Part shown: piece by piece, positions 1 through 8,089 of the stretch | Layout: each line of letters begins with the position of its first letter | How positions within the stretch are numbered: the first letter of the stretch is position 1 | Source: SHZL01 sp963784425 | Lineage (GTDB): Bacteria > Pseudomonadota > Gammaproteobacteria > Xanthomonadales > SZUA-36 | Reading direction: 5' to 3' | NCBI GenBank assembly: GCA_963784425.1 | Contig: CAWARM010000016.1 | Span: 12,563 to 76,562, forward strand | DNA length: 64,000 nt | The notes under the pieces: model-generated | What the model saw: the letters and a program-made list of their open reading frames with translations, nothing else | What the model was told of the DNA's origin: nothing | The model's database searches: none | Position numbers and translations under genes: made by a program

Positions 1-676
1 GTTCATCACCCACATGCACCCGGATCACACGGTGGGGATCCCGACACTCATCCTGGAATCGTGGTATCTGATGCGTTCCGTGCCCATGGATATCTATGGG
101 CCGGTGGGGATTGAACATCGCGTTGACGCAATCCTTGATGCATGGAAGGACACTATTGAACTGGATCTTGCCACGGACCCGACCGCACCGCCAAATGGCT
201 GGAAGGCCCAGGGACACGATTTTGCCATTGCCAGTTCCGGAGTTGTCTTCCAGGACGAGAACGTCAAGGTGGAGGCGTTTCAGCACAAGCATTGGGAGCT
301 GCCCTATAACTATGCCTATCGGGTCACGACACCGGACCGGGTGCTGGTGATCGGTGGTGACGGCACCGACGATGACCGTCTGATTGCTGCAGCTCAGGGG
401 GCGGATGTGTTCGTTATGGAGGTCTGCACGGAGGCGTATCTGGGCAATGCCCCATGGGGTGGCGAGTCACTGGAGCAGAAGCAACAGGTGATCTGGCAAT
501 ACCATATCAAGCCTCGCGACCTGGCCCGCATTGCCAGCGCCGCGAAGGTAAAGCTGCTGGTGCTCTACCACGTGCAAAATTATTCCGACCCCTACGACCC
601 AGAGGCCGTACTGAAAGAGGTGCGCCAGTACTATCAGGGCCGGGTTGAGCAGGCCCGCGATGGCGACGTTTTCTAG
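1..676 (+). CDS. MBL-fold metal-dependent hydrolase, 5' end outside window
   Basis: The frame is open from base 2 and reads F-I-T-H-M-H-P-D-H at the window edge, so the HxHxDH zinc signature of the metallo-beta-lactamase fold is present but the start codon lies upstream. Later metal ligands fit the fold: an Asp in the V-I-G-G-D-G-T segment and the terminal His in L-L-V-L-Y-H-V. This matches the broad lactonase / RNase Z-like hydrolase group; the substrate cannot be read from the sequence. It ends 175 bp before the TonB receptor on the same strand. The fold call is firm, the function unknown. Confidence 0.8.
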   Translation, partial: FITHMHPDHTVGIPTLILESWYLMRSVPMDIYGPVGIEHRVDAILDAWKDTIELDLATDPTAPPNGWKAQGHDFAIASSGVVFQDENVKVEAFQHKHWELPYNYAYRVTTPDRVLVIGGDGTDDDRLIAAAQGADVFVMEVCTEAYLGNAPWGGESLEQKQQVIWQYHIKPRDLARIASAAKVKLLVLYHVQNYSDPYDPEAVLKEVRQYYQGRVEQARDGDVF

Positions 677-731
677 GCTGACACCGGATTTGGATTAACG
701 CCAGATTCGCGAGGTGCGGCGGGTTCTCTGG

Positions 732-832
732 TGTCCGGTTTGTATGGGATGTTGGCCTGAATGAACCTCTTTATGGCCAACATGAACCTAGCGAACTCCG
801 TGCCCAATATGCATTCTTCATGGTACCGGACA
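732..832 (+). promoter_or_regulatory. Nested inverted repeats in the leader of the TonB receptor
   Basis: Two perfect inverted repeats are nested. The outer arms are TGTCCGGT (732-739) and ACCGGACA (825-832); the inner arms are ATGTTGGCC (749-757) and GGCCAACAT (775-783). The outer arm ends just before the GGAGA ribosome binding site of the receptor gene. In RNA this would form a long stem that could gate translation or termination. No known riboswitch class was recognised, so the regulatory role is inference. Confidence 0.4.
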
Positions 833-851
833 AGTGGATGGAGAACGCATC

Positions 852-3197
852 ATGTTAGCAATGAACAGACAAAAGAGATCGTTGTTGCGAAGGCTGACAG
901 GCATGGCGGTAGTGGCAATTGCCTCGACGGGAGGGGTGCAGCCAGGATATGCCCAGACGACAGGCATAGAAGAGGTCATTGTCACGGCACAGAAACGCGC
1001 GGAATCGATGCAGGATGTGCCCATTTCGATGCAAGCACTGACGGGTGACGACCTGCGTGAACTGGGTCTGAAGAATGCCAGCGATGTTCTCAACATGTTC
1101 GCCAACGTGAGTTCGATAGATGCTGGCGGCACGAAGCAGAACTTCTTTATCCGCGGTGTGGGCACAGCGGATTTTCATCTTAACACCGTCGGTGCAGTGG
1201 GTGTTTACCTTGACGAGGTCTCGATCAACGCTCCGGTCGCCGTATCGTTCAGCCTGTTCGATACGGAACGCGTAGAAGTGCTGCGCGGCCCGCAAAACAC
1301 GCTGTATGGGCGCAATACCACAGGCGGTGCTGTCCTCTATATCAGCCGAAAGCCCGCTATTGGGGATGACATGAACGGACGTCTGGAGCTGGATTTCGGG
1401 CGCTTCGACCAGGTTTACATTGAGGGGGCAATAGGGGTTCCGCTGGGCGAAACCACGGCAATGCGCCTTGCTTTTGTCAGCAACAATCGCGGTGGCGCCT
1501 ACAACAATCTTACGATGGATGAGAAAACCGGCGACGTCGACAAGCAAGCTGTGCGGCTGCAATTCCTGTGGGAACCGAGCGAAAGCACCAGCGTGCTGCT
1601 TAACGTGCACGGCGGAAAAGACAGATCGGAGGCGGTGCCCTACAAGAATGTTGGATTGTTGGATCCGGCCGATCTGAGCCAGCCATGCGCTGCCGCGGAA
1701 TCAGCGCATGTGCAGGATCAGCCCAATTGCGTGGACGTCACCGGGTACCGGGACAGCTACGACCACTGGTGGGATGTCTTCGACGGCATGACCAACCGTC
1801 AGGACGTAGACTCCAGTGGCGCTTCGCTCCGGCTCGACTGGGAAATCAGCAGCCTCACGCTCACCTCGATCAGCGCCTACGACTCAACGAAAGCCAAATA
1901 CAGCGAAGACACGGATGGCCAGCCCTTGGTGGTTTTCCAGTTCTATCAGGAAGGCGATTACGATCAGTGGTCGCAAGAATTGCGCCTGACATCCGATACT
2001 GCAGCTGATTTGCGCTGGATTGTGGGTGCTTTCCTTTTTTCGGAGGACGCCAACTACGTTAGCGCTGTACGGCGAACGCCAGCTGGAAACCCAGGCAACG
2101 CTGGACCGGGCTATTTCAATGTAGTGCCGAACACCATTGTCAATCAGGACGATAAAGCCTATTCCGCCTATGGCCAGGCCGATTACGATTTCAGCGATAG
2201 GCTGACCGCCACGCTGGGCTTGCGTTACTCGTATGAGGAAAAAACCGGCGACAACACGGCTTCGGTGCGTTGTGTGGGAATGGGTGGGCCGCCTTTCTGT
2301 CCTGCGTTTGATGATCAGGCATTTATCGGTCGCGATGAATTGCTTGGATTTCCGGCACTGGTGGACCCGTTCACCGAAGAACTCGACGCGAGCTGGTCCG
2401 AATGGGGTGGGCGGTTTGCGCTCGATTACAAGGTGAGCGACGATGCGATGGTGTATGGAAGCGTGTCGCGGGGTTTCAAGGTCGGCAACTTCAGTATTGC
2501 AGCGCTGCAGGCATTGCTGGGGAATGCTTCGCAGGAAGTCGATTCGGAAATCCTGTGGGCGTATGAACTCGGATTCAAATCCGAGCTTGCGGATGGCACG
2601 CTGCAATTGAATGGTGCAATTTTCTATTATGATTGGACAGACCTGCAGACATTCCAGCCCCTACTCGATCCAGTTTCCGGCATTGCATTACCGCAACTGC
2701 TCAATGTGCCAAAGTCGGCGTTGACTGGGGCAGAACTTGAACTGTTGTGGGTGCCGGCGCCGGATTGGCTGGCGCAGTTGGGAATGGGATATACCGACTC
2801 CAAAATTAAAGATGGTGGCTATATCGTAGGCGCCGACGATGGCAACAAACTACCGGGAGCCCCGCCGTGGACTCTCAACGGATTGTTGAGAAAAGAATTT
2901 CACATCGGAGACGGCGTGTTGTCATTTCAGACTCTCGTCCGTTTTACGGGTGAAACCACCTTCGACGTCGCCAATGCTGACATCCTGACCGAAGGCTCTT
3001 ACTGGATCGTCAATGTCCGGGGCGCCTACCGCTGGGGGCCTGAGGAGCGCTACGAAGTGGCGGTGTGGGGCAATGAGTTGACGGGTGACGAGTACTGCCG
3101 CAACCTCACCAGTCTGCAGGGGTTGGCGGAGTCGGTCGGGTGCATTCCGAGTCAAGGACGTCCGACCTACGGCATCACTGCATCAGTGAGCTTTTGA
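852..3197 (+). CDS. TonB-dependent outer membrane receptor
   Basis: An outer membrane active transporter energised by TonB-ExbBD. The chosen ATG gives a signal peptide (basic RRLTGMAVVAIAS, cleavage after GYAQ) followed directly by the TonB-box/plug start IEEVIVTAQKR, then plug motifs (VEVLRGPQNTLYGRNTTGGAV) and a C-terminal barrel ending in Phe (TYGITASVSF), the usual outer membrane insertion signal. An upstream in-frame GTG at 834 exists, but GGAGA at 840-844 favours 852. Length of about 780 residues is normal for the family. The ligand is unknown; the neighbouring MFS transporter and ureohydrolase suggest a small nutrient. Confidence 0.93.
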   Translation: MLAMNRQKRSLLRRLTGMAVVAIASTGGVQPGYAQTTGIEEVIVTAQKRAESMQDVPISMQALTGDDLRELGLKNASDVLNMFANVSSIDAGGTKQNFFIRGVGTADFHLNTVGAVGVYLDEVSINAPVAVSFSLFDTERVEVLRGPQNTLYGRNTTGGAVLYISRKPAIGDDMNGRLELDFGRFDQVYIEGAIGVPLGETTAMRLAFVSNNRGGAYNNLTMDEKTGDVDKQAVRLQFLWEPSESTSVLLNVHGGKDRSEAVPYKNVGLLDPADLSQPCAAAESAHVQDQPNCVDVTGYRDSYDHWWDVFDGMTNRQDVDSSGASLRLDWEISSLTLTSISAYDSTKAKYSEDTDGQPLVVFQFYQEGDYDQWSQELRLTSDTAADLRWIVGAFLFSEDANYVSAVRRTPAGNPGNAGPGYFNVVPNTIVNQDDKAYSAYGQADYDFSDRLTATLGLRYSYEEKTGDNTASVRCVGMGGPPFCPAFDDQAFIGRDELLGFPALVDPFTEELDASWSEWGGRFALDYKVSDDAMVYGSVSRGFKVGNFSIAALQALLGNASQEVDSEILWAYELGFKSELADGTLQLNGAIFYYDWTDLQTFQPLLDPVSGIALPQLLNVPKSALTGAELELLWVPAPDWLAQLGMGYTDSKIKDGGYIVGADDGNKLPGAPPWTLNGLLRKEFHIGDGVLSFQTLVRFTGETTFDVANADILTEGSYWIVNVRGAYRWGPEERYEVAVWGNELTGDEYCRNLTSLQGLAESVGCIPSQGRPTYGITASVSF

Positions 3198-3213
3198 CAA
3201 TTGAAATAAGTTT

Positions 3214-4353
3214 ATGCAATCGCGCGATCCGCTCACGCATGTCATCGGTACCTGCGCTGCACAGATAGCGGCAATTGCGACGCCGATCATCTCCCCACTG
3301 ATAATCGGTGGTCTCATTGTCGGGTTTCGTGTCGGCGAGGCGGAAGCCGGTGGATTAATGACCGTTGAATTATTGACCATCGGTTTTATCAGCATCGCTG
3401 TTGCGCCGTTCATCGCCAGGGTCCCGCATCACCTGTTGGCAATAGCTGGGGCATCAGTTCTAATTTTGGCCAGCGTCAGCTCGGCCCGGGTTGTCGATTT
3501 TAATGAACTCTACCTGTGGCGCATCCTGGCGGGGATCGGCTGTGGCTGCCTGGTGACAACGGCCAATGCCGCCATTGCACAGTCCCGCGCACCCATTCTG
3601 CTATATGGCCTGGCTTGGGCTGCCGCTTACACCGTCACAGCCGCTTTGGCAATAGTGATAACCGAGACCAACGAAACAGTCACAGCCAATATCGTTTACG
3701 CCTGGCTCGCCGGCGCATTGATATTCTTTCTACCCTTGCTTTGGTTGTTGCCAAAACAGGGCGGAAAAGCTTCAGCGTCGCCTTTCCCCCGGGAAACACT
3801 CAAGACGGGGTCAAGGTTAATGCTGGGGATCATGATCTTTGGCATAAGCATGATGGCCTATTACGCCTTTCTTGAGCGAATTGCCACCTCCATCGGTGCC
3901 AGCCCCGCAGTAACAGGTCGAATCATCGCAGCATCCCAGGTTGCCGGAATTGCAGGCGGTTTGATTGCTGCTCACGTCGCGAATACATTTGGCTTGTTGC
4001 GCTCTCTTCTCAGTGCCACGGTTTTGCACGCCCTTGTCATCGTCTTCGCAATTTGGACCGAGCAGACTTTGTTCCTTGGCATTGCGGCATTCTCCGAAGC
4101 GGTGCTGTTTATCATCATTATCACACTCGTTCTTACCTTGGCAGCACAAGTTGACAGTAAAGGACGGTGGGCCGCTGCTGCAGGGGGGGTGTTTACCCTC
4201 AGTACCGCATTCGGTCCGATATTGGGTGGAGTCCTTATCGAAAAATTCGGTTACGTCACAATTGCCTGGTTACAAGTACTGGCGGTCGCTCCTGGCGTTT
4301 ATATTTTTGCGCGGGTACAGAGAGAAGTAGATCAAAAAAATGAATCCAAATAA
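3214..4353 (+). CDS. MFS transporter
   Basis: A 379-residue, strongly hydrophobic protein with about twelve membrane segments in two halves separated by a basic cytoplasmic loop (PKQGGKASASPFPRETLK), as in the major facilitator superfamily. It starts 16 bp after the TonB receptor stop and its last 14 bases overlap the ureohydrolase gene, so the three are very likely one transcript. The context suggests it carries the TonB receptor substrate, or a product of the ureohydrolase, across the inner membrane. Direction and substrate are not determinable from sequence. Confidence 0.8.
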   Translation: MQSRDPLTHVIGTCAAQIAAIATPIISPLIIGGLIVGFRVGEAEAGGLMTVELLTIGFISIAVAPFIARVPHHLLAIAGASVLILASVSSARVVDFNELYLWRILAGIGCGCLVTTANAAIAQSRAPILLYGLAWAAAYTVTAALAIVITETNETVTANIVYAWLAGALIFFLPLLWLLPKQGGKASASPFPRETLKTGSRLMLGIMIFGISMMAYYAFLERIATSIGASPAVTGRIIAASQVAGIAGGLIAAHVANTFGLLRSLLSATVLHALVIVFAIWTEQTLFLGIAAFSEAVLFIIIITLVLTLAAQVDSKGRWAAAAGGVFTLSTAFGPILGGVLIEKFGYVTIAWLQVLAVAPGVYIFARVQREVDQKNESK

Positions 4354-5344
4354 ATTTCAAAAATTACAAGAAAAATATGCTGAACTGGAATCCCATGAGG
4401 TGGATGATCTGGAACAACATGACGCTGATGAGCTTCTCGAGCCACATTATTCCGGAATAAGGACACTGTTGGATGCACCGTACCAGAAGAATCTGGATAA
4501 CCTGGATATAGCATTGATAGGTGTCCCGTTCGATCTGGGTGTGACGCGACGTGCCGGCGCACGGTTTGGACCCAAGGCAATTCGAGAAGAAGGAGCGATG
4601 GTCGGCCCGATGAATGATGAAACCAAAGTCAATCCGTTCAAGTTGTGCCGGATCGCGGACGTGGGTGATGTAGATTTGTTGGTCTATACTCTGGAAGCCG
4701 GCATTAATAGGATTGAAGACTACTTCCAAAAAATAATGGACGCCAATGTCGTTCCGGTCTCGGCTGGTGGTGACCATTCTGTTACCTATCCCATTTTGAA
4801 GGCTATAGGCAGAAAGGAACCGGTTGGCATGATTCACATTGATGCTCATTGCGACACCATGGGCGAATTGGCAGGCAGCAAGTTTCACCATGGGGGTCCA
4901 TTCCGCCAGGCTGTGCTGGCCGGTGTGCTGGACCCGGAAAGATCCATCCAGATCGGTATCCGAGGTGCTGCCGAACCATTTTGGGAGTTCTCTTATGACT
5001 CCGGAATGACTGTCATCCATATCGAGGATGTCGTTTCCATGGGTATGGATAAGGTAATCCATAAGGCACGTGAGGTTATCGGCGACGGCCCAACCTACAT
5101 TACTTTTGATGTGGATGGACTGGATCCGGTCTATGCACCGGGAACCGGCACCCCTGAAATAGGTGGACTCAGTACGCGTGAAGCGATACAGATACTACGT
5201 GGATTACGGGGTGGCAACTTCGTCGGTGGCGACCTCGTGGAAGTTGCGCCGGAATATGACGCCACGTCCAATACGAGTCAGGTCGGTAAACAAATGATGT
5301 TTGAAATTCTTTGTCTGGTCGCTGAATCAGTTTGCAAGCGTTAG
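4340..5344 (+). CDS. Agmatinase-family ureohydrolase
   Basis: A Mn-dependent hydrolase of the arginase/agmatinase superfamily, which splits a guanidino group to release urea. The binuclear metal ligands are all visible: His146 in GGDHS, Asp168/His170/Asp172 in IDAHCD, and Asp257/Asp259 in FDVDGLDP. The segment KFHHGGPFRQAV followed by RSIQIGIRG resembles guanidinobutyrase/guanidinopropionase enzymes as much as true agmatinase, so speB is not assigned. It overlaps the MFS gene by 14 bp. The 334-residue length is normal. The next open stretch, in the same frame, encodes a nucleoside transporter remnant. Confidence 0.9.
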   Translation: MNPNKFQKLQEKYAELESHEVDDLEQHDADELLEPHYSGIRTLLDAPYQKNLDNLDIALIGVPFDLGVTRRAGARFGPKAIREEGAMVGPMNDETKVNPFKLCRIADVGDVDLLVYTLEAGINRIEDYFQKIMDANVVPVSAGGDHSVTYPILKAIGRKEPVGMIHIDAHCDTMGELAGSKFHHGGPFRQAVLAGVLDPERSIQIGIRGAAEPFWEFSYDSGMTVIHIEDVVSMGMDKVIHKAREVIGDGPTYITFDVDGLDPVYAPGTGTPEIGGLSTREAIQILRGLRGGNFVGGDLVEVAPEYDATSNTSQVGKQMMFEILCLVAESVCKR

Positions 5345-5359
5345 TCAGCTATCGGTCAG

Positions 5360-5833
5360 GTGGGCCTGCAGCTTGTGTTGAACATCGTTGCCATGATCAT
5401 TGTTATCGTGGCCCTGGTGTACTTGCTCAATGCGTTCCTGGGCTTGCTGCCCGATGTTGCCAGCCGTCCCGTCTCATTGGAACGCATACTCGGCTATGCC
5501 CTCGCGCCGGTGACTTGGCTGATGGGCATTCCGTGGAGCGACGCCCTCAAAACCGGTGAATTGCTGGGTACGAAAACCGTATTGACCGAGTTCATTGCCT
5601 ACGTTCGCCTCGGTGCGCTGCCCGTCGATGAGCTGAGTTTGCGCAGCCGGACCATCATCACCTACGCACTGTGCGGCTTTGCCAACTTCATCAGCCTGGG
5701 CATCATGGTCACGGGCTTGATCACCATGGTTCCCGGGCGGCGTGAGGAGATCCTGCGTTTTGGTTTCAAGTCCCTGGTAGCGGGTAGTCTGGCGACCTTT
5801 ACCAGTGCCTGCGTGGTGGCAGTTTTGCTTTAG
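5360..5833 (+). pseudogene. C-terminal remnant of a concentrative nucleoside transporter (NupC family)
   Basis: The 157 residues read as the C-terminal part of CNT/NupC transporters: LGTKTVLTEFIAYVRL, then ITYALCGFANFISLG, then a final membrane helix. Family members are about 400 residues, so roughly the first 60% is missing. The frame is the same as that of the ureohydrolase upstream, separated only by its TAG stop and 15 bases. The first possible start is GTG 5360, with no convincing ribosome binding site. The fragment probably results from a deletion that fused the two loci. It ends 21 bp before a type A palindrome. Confidence 0.75.
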
Positions 5834-5854
5834 CCAGACTGGTTCAGCTCACTG

Positions 5855-5912
5855 CTAAAAAGGGGGACGGGGCAAATTAAGCCAGCTTAATTTGCCCCGT
5901 CCCCCTTTTTAG
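5855..5912. repeat. Type A palindrome, full copy 1; likely bidirectional terminator
   Basis: Two perfect 28-base arms (5855-5882 and 5885-5912) flank a two-base loop. The arm runs CTAAAAAGGGGGACGGGG then CAAATTAAGC. The A-tract on one side and T-tract on the other make it look like an intrinsic terminator in both directions, which suits its position between the converging nupC remnant and ccp. Two further full copies and one lone arm occur in the window. It resembles extragenic palindromes mobilised by RAYT (REP-associated tyrosine) transposases. Confidence 0.85.
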
Positions 5913-5917
5913 TCCCT

Positions 5918-6985
5918 TTATTCCAGGAGGTCTCCCGGAGTTGGCGGCAGGCGCGGCATTTGCTGCACAGGGAACGGCCCCGTCAGGGATTCGAGGAAGG
6001 CGACGATGTCGGCGACCTGTGCGTCGCTCAGCTCTTTATTGAGTTGCGTACTACCCATGATGCGCACGGCTTCATCGATCGTGTGAACCTGTCCGTTGTG
6101 GAAGTACGGCGCCGTGTAAACCAGATTGCGCAATCCGGGAACACGCCAGACGTTCCTGTCCGCATCGTTCTTGGTGCTCGTGGCGCGACCTGTATCGCTC
6201 AGGAAATCGTACTTTGCGACGTAGGGACTATCCGGGAACGTCGGGAATTTCATGAAGAACCCGGTGCCAGGCGGCATCTGCGGACCGCTAAAAGTTGGGC
6301 CCTGGTGACAACTGGTGCATCCGGCGTCGGCAAATGTTGCCAGGCCACGCGCCTGCTGCTCGCTGAGTGCCTTGAGATCGCCCTTCGCATAAAGGTCATA
6401 GGCACTGTTCGGCGTGATCAGCGTGCGTTCATAGGCGGCAATGGCCTTGGCGGCGTTGTCCATCGTCACTACATCGCCGGCGCCAAATGCCTTCTCGAAA
6501 TAGGGCTTGTAGCCGGGGATATGTTTAACGCGATCGATGACGGCGTCCAGATTCGCCATGCCCATTTCGATGGGGTTAGCTGGTGGCCCCTTGGCCTGGT
6601 CTTCGAGTGTTGCAGCACGCCCATCCCAGAACTGGCTCGATAGAAATGCCGCATTGAACACCGTAGGTGCGTTGCGGCCCCCGACGTGACCATGTACGCC
6701 GATGGACGTCGAACGATGATCATCGCCGCCTTCCATGACGTTATGGCAGGAGAAACACGAAACGTTGCCACTGGAGGACATGCGTGTATCGAAATACAGC
6801 ATCTTGCCGAGCTCGACCTTTTCCGGGGTGGTGGGATTGTCCGCCGGCGCCGGGGCGACCTCGGGCAATGGCTGCCAGGGTCCGGCTGCCATCGCAGGGA
6901 CCGTAGTGGCGAATGCGACCAGCAAGCAGATGCTTATTTTAAGCCGCAAACGATTGATTTTGTGGTGGCGCATAGTGTTAAACAT
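5918..6985 (-). CDS. Di-haem cytochrome c peroxidase
   Basis: A periplasmic enzyme reducing hydrogen peroxide with electrons from small c-type cytochromes. A signal peptide (LKISICLLVAFATTVPAMA) is followed by two haem-binding motifs, CFSCH at residues 77-81 and CTSCH at 223-227, and the family segment APYFHNGQVHTIDEAV near the C-terminus. The 355-residue length is typical of the CcpA/MauG superfamily. The start is supported by AAGGAGAGG upstream of the ATG. An FNR-like box lies upstream (7080-7093), matching known ANR control of ccpR in Pseudomonas. The gene stands alone between two type A palindromes. Confidence 0.93.
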   Translation of the reverse strand: MFNTMRHHKINRLRLKISICLLVAFATTVPAMAAGPWQPLPEVAPAPADNPTTPEKVELGKMLYFDTRMSSSGNVSCFSCHNVMEGGDDHRSTSIGVHGHVGGRNAPTVFNAAFLSSQFWDGRAATLEDQAKGPPANPIEMGMANLDAVIDRVKHIPGYKPYFEKAFGAGDVVTMDNAAKAIAAYERTLITPNSAYDLYAKGDLKALSEQQARGLATFADAGCTSCHQGPTFSGPQMPPGTGFFMKFPTFPDSPYVAKYDFLSDTGRATSTKNDADRNVWRVPGLRNLVYTAPYFHNGQVHTIDEAVRIMGSTQLNKELSDAQVADIVAFLESLTGPFPVQQMPRLPPTPGDLLE

Positions 6986-7079
6986 GTAAACCTCTCCTTC
7001 CGCGGATACTATTCACGAGCCTGACGGTAAGCTCATTCTCCAGCCGGTTAAATGTTCGCATTTTTCAGATGTGATGGTC

Positions 7080-7093
7080 TTGATGTGAATCAG
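7080..7093 (-). promoter_or_regulatory. FNR/ANR-like box upstream of cytochrome c peroxidase
   Basis: TTGATGTGAATCAG matches the FNR consensus TTGATnnnnATCAA at nine of ten positions. It lies about 100 bp upstream of the ccp start codon. The spacing to a possible -10 is less clean than at the other two boxes in this window, so activity is inferred mainly from the match and the gene type. Confidence 0.5.
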
Positions 7094-7097
7094 GCGA

Positions 7098-7147
7098 TAA
7101 AGGGGACGGGGCAAATTAAGCCAGCTTAATTTGCCCCGTCCCTTTTA
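7098..7147. repeat. Type A palindrome, full copy 2
   Basis: Arms 7098-7121 and 7124-7147 share the core GGGGACGGGGCAAATTAAGC with copy 1, including the identical CA loop; one arm carries a single G/A difference. It lies between the divergent ccp and methyltransferase genes, so with copy 1 it brackets ccp completely. Confidence 0.85.
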
Positions 7148-7170
7148 CCCAAGCGTACAATCGCCATGCC

Positions 7171-8085
7171 ATGACATCCATCTGTGCATTCCTCAACTGT
7201 GAGCCGCCCATCGCGCTTAGGTGTTTTGATAGTCTCGCCGACTATCACGCATCCGAAGCATGGTTGGGTGCCGACGCCCGCTACGCGACGGAACGGGCGG
7301 TCGCGCAATACCTGCGCGACGACGGTGCCATCAACGGCTATTGCTGGCTGTGCTCGAAGCACACGGATTTTGCGTTCCGGGCGGGTGCCGCGCATCCCAT
7401 GCCGGATTGGCGCGAGCAACTGACCTGCACGGGTTGTGGCCTGTTTTGCAGGATGCGGCTGGGTCTGCTGCTCGCGATCTGGTTCCTGCAAGCTACCGGT
7501 TCCAAGCGACCCTACATTACCGAGCAAGTGACGCCAGCGTATCGTCACCTGGCGCGCTTGTACCCGGAGACGGTTGGCAGCGAGTTTGTGATCGATTCAG
7601 ACATGCGCGAGCGCTTTATGGGCTTCCTGGCCAGCCAGCACGGAGGCAGGGTGCCCTCCCTGCGCCACGAAGACGTGAAGCGACTTTCGCTGGCCTCGGC
7701 CAGTATCGACGCGGTACTCAGTTTCGAAGTGCTCGAACACGTGCCGGATCACCGTGCCGCGTTGCACGAATTCCAGCGCGTGCTGAAGCCGGGCGGACTG
7801 CTGGTACTTTCCGTGCCGTTCCTGTCGACGGAACAAGACACCGTGGTGCGTGCCGTGCAAATGGCGGACGGTGCGATCGAGCATCTGCTCGAACCCGAGT
7901 ATCACGGTGACCCGATTGCCAACGCGGGCTGCCTGGCGTACTTAAACTTCGGCTGGGACATCCTGGACGACATCCATGAGGCGGGATTCGAGCTGGCCGG
8001 CTCGGTCGATGCATGGTCGCCTTCGTCGGGCATCATGGGCGGACTCCCGGGAATATTTCTGGCGAGAAAATCGAAATCCAATTGA
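7171..8085 (+). CDS. SAM-dependent methyltransferase with N-terminal Cys4 motif
   Basis: The C-terminal half is a class I methyltransferase domain: FEVLEHVPDHRAALHEFQRVLKPGG is the classical post-motif I to motif III stretch of Methyltransf_11 proteins. The N-terminal part holds two Cys pairs, CWLC and CTGCG, about 33 residues apart, which could bind zinc as in sugar C-methyltransferase-like enzymes. The expected glycine-rich SAM loop is weak (the segment before VIDSDMRERFMGF). Substrate unknown. It stands alone, starting just after a type A palindrome and converging on the desaturase with a 4-bp gap. Confidence 0.75.
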   Translation: MTSICAFLNCEPPIALRCFDSLADYHASEAWLGADARYATERAVAQYLRDDGAINGYCWLCSKHTDFAFRAGAAHPMPDWREQLTCTGCGLFCRMRLGLLLAIWFLQATGSKRPYITEQVTPAYRHLARLYPETVGSEFVIDSDMRERFMGFLASQHGGRVPSLRHEDVKRLSLASASIDAVLSFEVLEHVPDHRAALHEFQRVLKPGGLLVLSVPFLSTEQDTVVRAVQMADGAIEHLLEPEYHGDPIANAGCLAYLNFGWDILDDIHEAGFELAGSVDAWSPSSGIMGGLPGIFLARKSKSN

Positions 8086-8089
8086 CCGT

